The notes under the pieces are model-generated. The model did not search any database. It was given only the letters and a program-made list of their open reading frames with translations, and had not been told where the DNA came from. Position numbers and translations under genes: made by a program. A stretch of 9,847 nt of DNA from Dehalococcoidia bacterium (GTDB taxonomy: Bacteria > Chloroflexota > Dehalococcoidia > UBA3495), in contig JAPKDE010000089.1 of the NCBI GenBank assembly GCA_028822675.1, positions 1-9,847 on the forward strand. The letters are read 5' to 3'. Shown here one piece after another: positions 6,623 through 9,847 of this stretch (position 1 is its first letter; each line of letters starts with the position of its first letter).

Positions 6623-7690
6623 TTAAGCGTGCTTGACGATTTCTTCCGTGGCCATTCGAGTTACGCCCCATCCAGCCAACCAGGCTGAGTGACGACCGTC
6701 ACCGCCAGCAACGATAATCACCAAGTCTTCAGATGACCGGACAATGGGCACCAGCGTCTCCGGGTCGCTCTGGTCAACCCAACTTGGCCAGTTGCGGTTG
6801 CCGTAATGGGCCCGGTCCATCAAGATCCTCAGCGGCATCCGTGCGTTCTGGTAGATGAATTCTTGGACGTCGGACTTGGAGAGGCCTGACGCGGCGATCT
6901 CCTCGGCGTGTTCCGGACAAATGACCACCACGATTTGGGCGCCGGTTCCGATCTGATAGTAGTTGGATATGCCAACGGCTTGCATGTTCCCAACAATCGT
7001 CTGTAGCACACCCAGTCCGGTCGGGGACGTTGATTCCATGACGGTGTAGACGCCTCTTACGGCAACCAACGTGACGGTGCTAGACCCTTCGGGGTAGCCC
7101 ATCTGCACGTTTCGGGGCTCCCAGGGGCTGCGGGCTTCATTCTCGGCGAAGCAAAAGCTGTACCTGCCAGGAGTGGCCAGAGTTGCTTTGTCCATCTCCC
7201 CTGGCACCAGACCGCCCACGTTACGGATTACCAGCCGCAGAGCTCGGCCAATGGCGGCGTTTGATCTAGACCCAGGACCAAAGCAGGCGGCGTCGCCATT
7301 TATTTCCAACTCCGCTGCGATGGGGCCGTTGATAATCATGACCTGGGCAGCTCCGCCGGTGGTGGCAGCATTCCCGCCTAGATTGAAGTCTTGGCCCAAC
7401 GACGCTTTCACTGCCGCAACCACAACTGGGAAGTATTCCGGTTTGCAGCCGGCCATCACAGCGTTGATGGCAATCTTCTCCAGTGTTGCCTGGGCGTTTC
7501 GCGGTTGCATGATTCCCAAAGACAATGAGGGCGCCCCGCCGTAGCCAGCCAGCATCTCTCGCACCAGGGGTTCCGTGGGCGGTACCACCGGTAACCCATC
7601 GGTCCAGCCCTGCTCCCAGCAGTAGTCCTGGATGGCCTGGAATGAATCTTTTACATCTACCCGTCTGGCGTTAAGGGAAACGGAACTCAC
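6623..7690 (-). CDS. Uncharacterised conserved protein with GWTDGLPVVPPT motif, likely UGSC-associated
   Basis: A 355-residue cytoplasmic protein without signal peptide or membrane helices, with no function I can name. Conserved-looking blocks in order: GWTDGLPVVPPT (28-39), NAVMAGCKPEYFPVV (77-91, with C82), NAATTGGAAQVMIINGP (107-123), NAAIGRALRLVIRN (144-157), SFCFAENE (178-185) and VAGGDGRHSAW (327-337). The Gly-rich blocks and alternating hydrophobic stretches suggest an alpha/beta fold. From memory, proteins with this opening motif occur in actinobacteria and Chloroflexota near, or fused to, UGSC-motif proteins; the next gene upstream here is such a protein, which supports a functional tie. 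Start is GTG at 7690 with GAGGT 8 bases upstream. A terminator (7781-7803) and a candidate promoter (7737-7765) make it a separate transcription unit. No annotation beyond conserved protein is justified. Confidence 0.85.
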   Translation of the reverse strand: MSSVSLNARRVDVKDSFQAIQDYCWEQGWTDGLPVVPPTEPLVREMLAGYGGAPSLSLGIMQPRNAQATLEKIAINAVMAGCKPEYFPVVVAAVKASLGQDFNLGGNAATTGGAAQVMIINGPIAAELEINGDAACFGPGSRSNAAIGRALRLVIRNVGGLVPGEMDKATLATPGRYSFCFAENEARSPWEPRNVQMGYPEGSSTVTLVAVRGVYTVMESTSPTGLGVLQTIVGNMQAVGISNYYQIGTGAQIVVVICPEHAEEIAASGLSKSDVQEFIYQNARMPLRILMDRAHYGNRNWPSWVDQSDPETLVPIVRSSEDLVIIVAGGDGRHSAWLAGWGVTRMATEEIVKHA

Positions 7691-7736
7691 GACACTGGAC
7701 CTCTTTTGGAGAAGATTTGTTGGAACTCAGGAGACG

Positions 7737-7765
7737 ATTCTCGGACTAGGAGCTTGCCAAGTCAA
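7737..7765 (-). promoter_or_regulatory. Candidate promoter for the 355-residue protein gene
   Basis: On the minus strand TTGACT (7765-7760) and GAGAAT (7742-7737) are 17 bases apart. The -35 box is good and the -10 box moderate (four of six). Transcription would start near 7730, about 40 bases before the GTG at 7690. It begins just after the terminator at 7781-7803, which fits a new transcript. Confidence 0.55.
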
Positions 7766-7774
7766 GATGGCTTC

Positions 7775-7803
7775 AAATAAAAAAGGGCCATTACGGCCCT
7801 TTT
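7775..7803 (-). terminator. Rho-independent terminator after the UGSC selenoprotein gene
   Basis: A perfect nine-base stem, AAAAGGGCC (7781-7789) and GGCCCTTTT (7795-7803), encloses the loop ATTAC. On the minus strand it runs into TTTTTTATTT. It lies 43 bases after the TAA at 7847. The plus strand also has a T-rich tail (TTTTGTTTTT), so it could work in both directions, although no plus-strand gene is present to use it. Confidence 0.9.
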
Positions 7804-7846
7804 GTTTTTACTATTGAAATGTGTTTCTGGAGAGTTTTGGTTGGAA

Positions 7847-8389
7847 TTATTTTCCGGTTAGAAGACCAACAATCTCAGGCGCAAAGTCATGAGCCATTTG
7901 CTGTACCTCAGGAATCGTGCGCGGGGCCAGCGGGCTGGGTAGCACCACTATACGTGCTCCCGGCATTCCCAGCGCAGTAGCCCTGGCGTGAGCAGCCCTG
8001 GTAAAGGTACTGGTGATGACGCTAACGGACGGTACGCCCTTGGACTCGGTTAACACTGTGTCGTGGAGACCCCACGCTGTGCAAGAGCCTCAATCGGCAA
8101 TGGCGTGAATCACTACATCGCATTCATCAGACAGAGACTGGATCGTCTCATCGGCGCAAGGGGCGCTATAGGTGAACTTGGTGGCATATACCACCCTTGC
8201 CGCGCCGTACTCGTTGAGCAGTACTTCTTTTAGTTCACCCAAGAAGGCGTCGGCGTGATACTTACGGTTCTCCAGCAGGCCAACGACCTTTCCCTTGAGG
8301 TCGGGCAGATTGTCGCTAAGACCCAATTCCTCGGGTACATCCTCAGCGGTTGGATCAAGAATTTCTATCACGCCGGTAGCCTGTGCCAT
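7847..8389 (-). CDS. UGSC-family selenoprotein, read through an in-frame TGA (Sec100)
   Basis: ATG at 8389 (AAGGAGG, about 6 bases upstream) opens 99 codons, then TGA at 8092-8090, then 80 more codons in the same frame to TAA at 7847. Reading TGA as selenocysteine gives 180 residues with U100-G-S-C103 followed by TAWGLHDTV. This is the defining motif of the UGSC family, first reported from marine metagenomic selenoprotein surveys; relatives carry Sec, Cys or Thr at that place. Both sides of the TGA look like one family: VVGLLENRKYHADAFL (35-50), ECDVVIHAIAD before it, and GVPSVSVITSTF and VVLPSPLAPRT after it, suggesting a small alpha/beta fold. U100 and C103 would form a CxxC-like redox or ligand site, but the reaction is unknown. 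A SECIS-like hairpin follows the TGA. The gene lies 34 bases after guaB3 and ends at a strong terminator, so the two are probably one operon. A standard caller would report two fragments (8389-8090 and GTG at 8056-7847). Confidence 0.9.
8053..8092 (-). promoter_or_regulatory. Bacterial SECIS-like element directly after the selenocysteine TGA
   Basis: The TGA is at 8092-8090. Eighteen bases later a loop GGTCT (8071-8067) is closed by a perfect five-base stem CGTGG/CCACG (8076-8072 with 8066-8062). A lower stem GCAC/GTGT (8082-8079 with 8056-8053) can form below an internal loop. As I recall the E. coli fdhF SECIS, its loop also contains GGUCU and also begins 18 bases after the UGA, so sequence and spacing agree closely. 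This would recruit the SelB-GTP-Sec-tRNA complex during translation. Confidence 0.85.
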
Positions 8390-8423
8390 GTGCGCCTCCT
8401 TGGATAATCAACTCTAGGAGATA

Positions 8424-9560
8424 TTAGCGGCTCATCTGGAAGAACTTGCCTTCGGTTTTAATCGAAGGGGCTATGACCATCTCAGCCTTGTGCAGATCGC
8501 GCAGGGTATAGGCGCCGCACATGCCCATAGCCACTCTCAGCGCACCCATGAAGTTCTGTGTGCCGTCGGTCTTGGAAGTCGGCCCGTAGAGGATCTCTTT
8601 AAGGGAGCCTTTGGTGCCAACGGAGATTCTAGTGCCCCTTGGTAGTTCAGGGTGGGGATTGGCCATGCCCCAGTTGAACCCGCGTCCCGGAGCCTCATTA
8701 GCCTGGGCAAACGGGGTGCCCAGCATGACGCCGTCTGCGCCACTGACCATGGCCTTGCAGATGTCGCCTCCGGTGCGGAACCCGCCATCGGTGATGACCG
8801 ATACGTAGCGCCCAGTCCGGCGGAAGTAATCTTCCCTGGCTGCGGCACACTGAAGAGTGGCTGTAACCTGAGGGACGCCAACGCCAACCACTTCGCGGGT
8901 GGTACAGGCAGCACCGGGGCCAACGCCAACCAACAGGCCGTCGATCCCGGTTTCCATCAATTCTAATGCCACTTCATAGGTGACGCAGTTGCCCACGATG
9001 ACAGGAACCTTCAGGGCATCAATGAGTTCGGAAAAAACCAGGCCACGGTAGCTGTTGGACATATGCCGGGCAGTGGTCACAGTGGACTGAACCACAATCA
9101 TGTCGGCTCCGGCCTCGACGGCCGCAGGGGACATGAGTTTGGTGTTCTGAGGGGTGAAGGAGACGGCGCAGGTTGCTCCGGAGTTCTTGATCTCACGGAC
9201 GCGCTGGCCAATCAATTCTTCTTTGATGGGTTCGGAGTAGACCTTTTGGAGGAAGCTCGTGACTTCATCCTGAGGACAGGAGATAATCTCTTCCAGCACT
9301 GAATAAGGGTCTTCGTATCTGGTGTAGAGACCCTCAGCGTTTAGGACGCCCAGGCCACCCATCTCATGCATGTAGCTGGCGAATCCCGGAGAAACCGCGC
9401 CATCCATGGCAGAGGCCATGATGGGAATCTCAAATGACAAGTTGCCAATGTTCATCTTGGTTGAGGTCAATTCGGGGTTAATCGTGACCTGACCGGGTAC
9501 GATTGCTACTTCGTCAAAACCGTAAGAACGCTCAAGTTGTTTGAATAGCCTTTTCCCCAT
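8424..9560 (-). CDS. guaB3: GuaB3-family IMP dehydrogenase-related protein
   Basis: A 378-residue single-domain TIM-barrel enzyme of the IMP dehydrogenase/GMP reductase family, without the CBS pair found in ordinary GuaB. The catalytic cysteine loop GPGAACTTREVVG (214-226, C219) is present, and DGGFRTGGDICKA (258-270) is the phosphate-binding segment. The N-terminal stretches GFDEVAIVPG and GGLGVLNAEGL, the SFTPQNT block and the C-terminal GPTSKTDGTQNFMGALRVAM match the GuaB3 subfamily of cyanobacteria and actinobacteria. The canonical mobile flap with its Arg-Tyr pair is not recognisable; NPHPELPRGTRIS stands in that region. Cyanobacterial GuaB3 is reported to oxidise IMP to XMP, while the actinobacterial form has no settled function, so the reaction here is likely but not certain. 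Start ATG at 9560 has GAGGT 8 bases upstream and a promoter at 9597-9626. The UGSC gene follows 34 bases downstream, probably on the same transcript. Confidence 0.9.
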   Translation of the reverse strand: MGKRLFKQLERSYGFDEVAIVPGQVTINPELTSTKMNIGNLSFEIPIMASAMDGAVSPGFASYMHEMGGLGVLNAEGLYTRYEDPYSVLEEIISCPQDEVTSFLQKVYSEPIKEELIGQRVREIKNSGATCAVSFTPQNTKLMSPAAVEAGADMIVVQSTVTTARHMSNSYRGLVFSELIDALKVPVIVGNCVTYEVALELMETGIDGLLVGVGPGAACTTREVVGVGVPQVTATLQCAAAREDYFRRTGRYVSVITDGGFRTGGDICKAMVSGADGVMLGTPFAQANEAPGRGFNWGMANPHPELPRGTRISVGTKGSLKEILYGPTSKTDGTQNFMGALRVAMGMCGAYTLRDLHKAEMVIAPSIKTEGKFFQMSR

Positions 9561-9596
9561 CCCTGCGCACCTCTTCCATTACCGATTCTTTGGTTG

Positions 9597-9626
9597 ATTT
9601 AATCAGTTCATCGAGTTAAAAGTCAA
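9597..9626 (-). promoter_or_regulatory. Sigma-70-type promoter for guaB3 and the UGSC gene
   Basis: On the minus strand TTGACT (9626-9621) and TTAAAT (9602-9597) are separated by 18 bases. Transcription would start near 9590, about 30 bases before the ATG at 9560. No other promoter is seen between guaB3 and the UGSC gene, so this one probably serves both. Confidence 0.7.
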
Positions 9627-9718
9627 CCGGGTTTTATGTTAGATGGACGCGCGCAGATACTGGGATAGAAACCGGAATATAAAGAAGCAAGAATCCCAGG
9701 AGTAAAATCAGACTGGAA

Positions 9719-9733
9719 CCAATTCTGAATTGG
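9719..9733. repeat. Perfect 15-base palindrome in the guaB3/5S intergenic region
   Basis: CCAATTC and GAATTGG flank a single T, giving a seven-base perfect inverted repeat. The one-base centre makes it unsuited to an RNA hairpin but suited to a dimeric DNA-binding protein. It lies about 95 bases upstream of the guaB3 -35 box and about 70 bases before the 5S gene. No known operator was recognised. Confidence 0.4.
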
Positions 9734-9757
9734 AAGGCGATTTAGACTGATTTGCCC

Positions 9758-9800
9758 TTGCGGGGTTGTGATAAATGGTGCATACTAATCGAGTTGATGT
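9758..9800 (+). other. Leader of the 5S gene: weak promoter or relic of a 23S 3' end
   Basis: Two readings are possible. TTGCGG (9758-9763) and CATACT (9781-9786), 17 bases apart, could be a weak promoter starting transcription near 9793. Alternatively, the stretch GGTGCATACTAATCGAG (9777-9793) resembles the conserved GGTACTAAT stretch near the 3' end of 23S rRNA. Sequence further upstream does not look like 23S, and guaB3 starts at 9560, so an intact 23S gene cannot precede the 5S here. Confidence 0.35.
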
Positions 9801-9801
9801 A

Positions 9802-9847
9802 TCTCCTGGTGGTTCTAGCGAAGCGGCCCCACCCGTTCCCATCCCGA
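9802..9847 (+). rRNA. rrf: 5S ribosomal RNA, 5' part, cut by window edge
   Basis: The sequence from TCCTGGTGG through TAGCG and CCACCCGTTCCCATCCCGA is the strongly conserved 5' third of bacterial 5S rRNA (helix I, loop A, helix II and the CCCATCCCGA loop C region). The exact 5' end could be one to three bases either side of 9802. The rest, about 70 bases, lies beyond the window. It is transcribed divergently from guaB3. Confidence 0.88.

Noticed and set aside
7173..7544. Plus-strand frame of 123 codons opposite the 355-residue protein gene
   Set aside because: It is an antisense shadow of a clearly conserved gene, without a ribosome site or recognisable domain.
7847..8056. Separate gene starting at GTG 8056
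   Set aside because: It is the second half of the UGSC selenoprotein in the same frame as the first half; it has no ribosome site of its own, and homology-like sequence continues up to the TGA.
9660..9699. CTGGGAT/ATCCCAG inverted repeat as a terminator or riboswitch
   Set aside because: Seven-base arms around a 26-base loop without a T-run on either strand; no known riboswitch core was recognised.

Overview
The window looks like a piece of a bacterial chromosome, most plausibly from Chloroflexota (Dehalococcoidia or SAR202-like). That placement is an inference. It rests on the gene families present (a GuaB3-type IMP dehydrogenase relative, a small CxHHW...CxxC protein, a UGSC selenoprotein) and on a 5S rRNA gene that is not directly preceded by a 23S gene. 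All protein genes read on the minus strand; only the 5S rRNA at the right edge reads on the plus strand. No mobile element, CRISPR array or phage gene was seen.

Layout from left to right. Positions 1-899 hold a two-gene overlapping unit: panD (aspartate 1-decarboxylase, 528-899), then a SAM-dependent methyltransferase (1-547) cut by the window edge. About 630 bases without a convincing gene follow. Next is dnaE, the replicative DNA polymerase III alpha subunit (1532-5455). It is about 1307 residues long, with an intact PHP exonuclease metal site, an internal clamp-binding motif, an Asn/Gly linker and a long disordered tail ending in an SSB-like DEPPF tip. Upstream of dnaE is a small Cys/His putative zinc-binding protein (5804-6112) with its own promoter and a clear terminator. 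About 510 mostly empty bases follow.

The most interesting block is 6623-9560. A GuaB3-type IMP dehydrogenase-like enzyme (8424-9560) is followed 34 bases later by a gene that a standard gene caller would split in two. An in-frame TGA lies in the motif U-G-S-C, and immediately after it comes a hairpin with a GGUCU loop, which is the layout of a bacterial SECIS element. Read through as selenocysteine, the gene gives a 180-residue UGSC-family selenoprotein (7847-8389). A strong terminator separates it from an independently promoted 355-residue protein with a GWTDGLPVVPPT motif (6623-7690). That family is uncharacterised and I believe it is related by context to UGSC proteins.

The genes do not form one pathway. 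The left block serves beta-alanine/CoA supply and an unknown methylation, the centre serves chromosome replication, and the right block combines purine nucleotide chemistry with an uncharacterised selenium- or thiol-dependent function. The selenoprotein predicts that this organism has the SelA/SelB/SelC/SelD machinery elsewhere in its genome.
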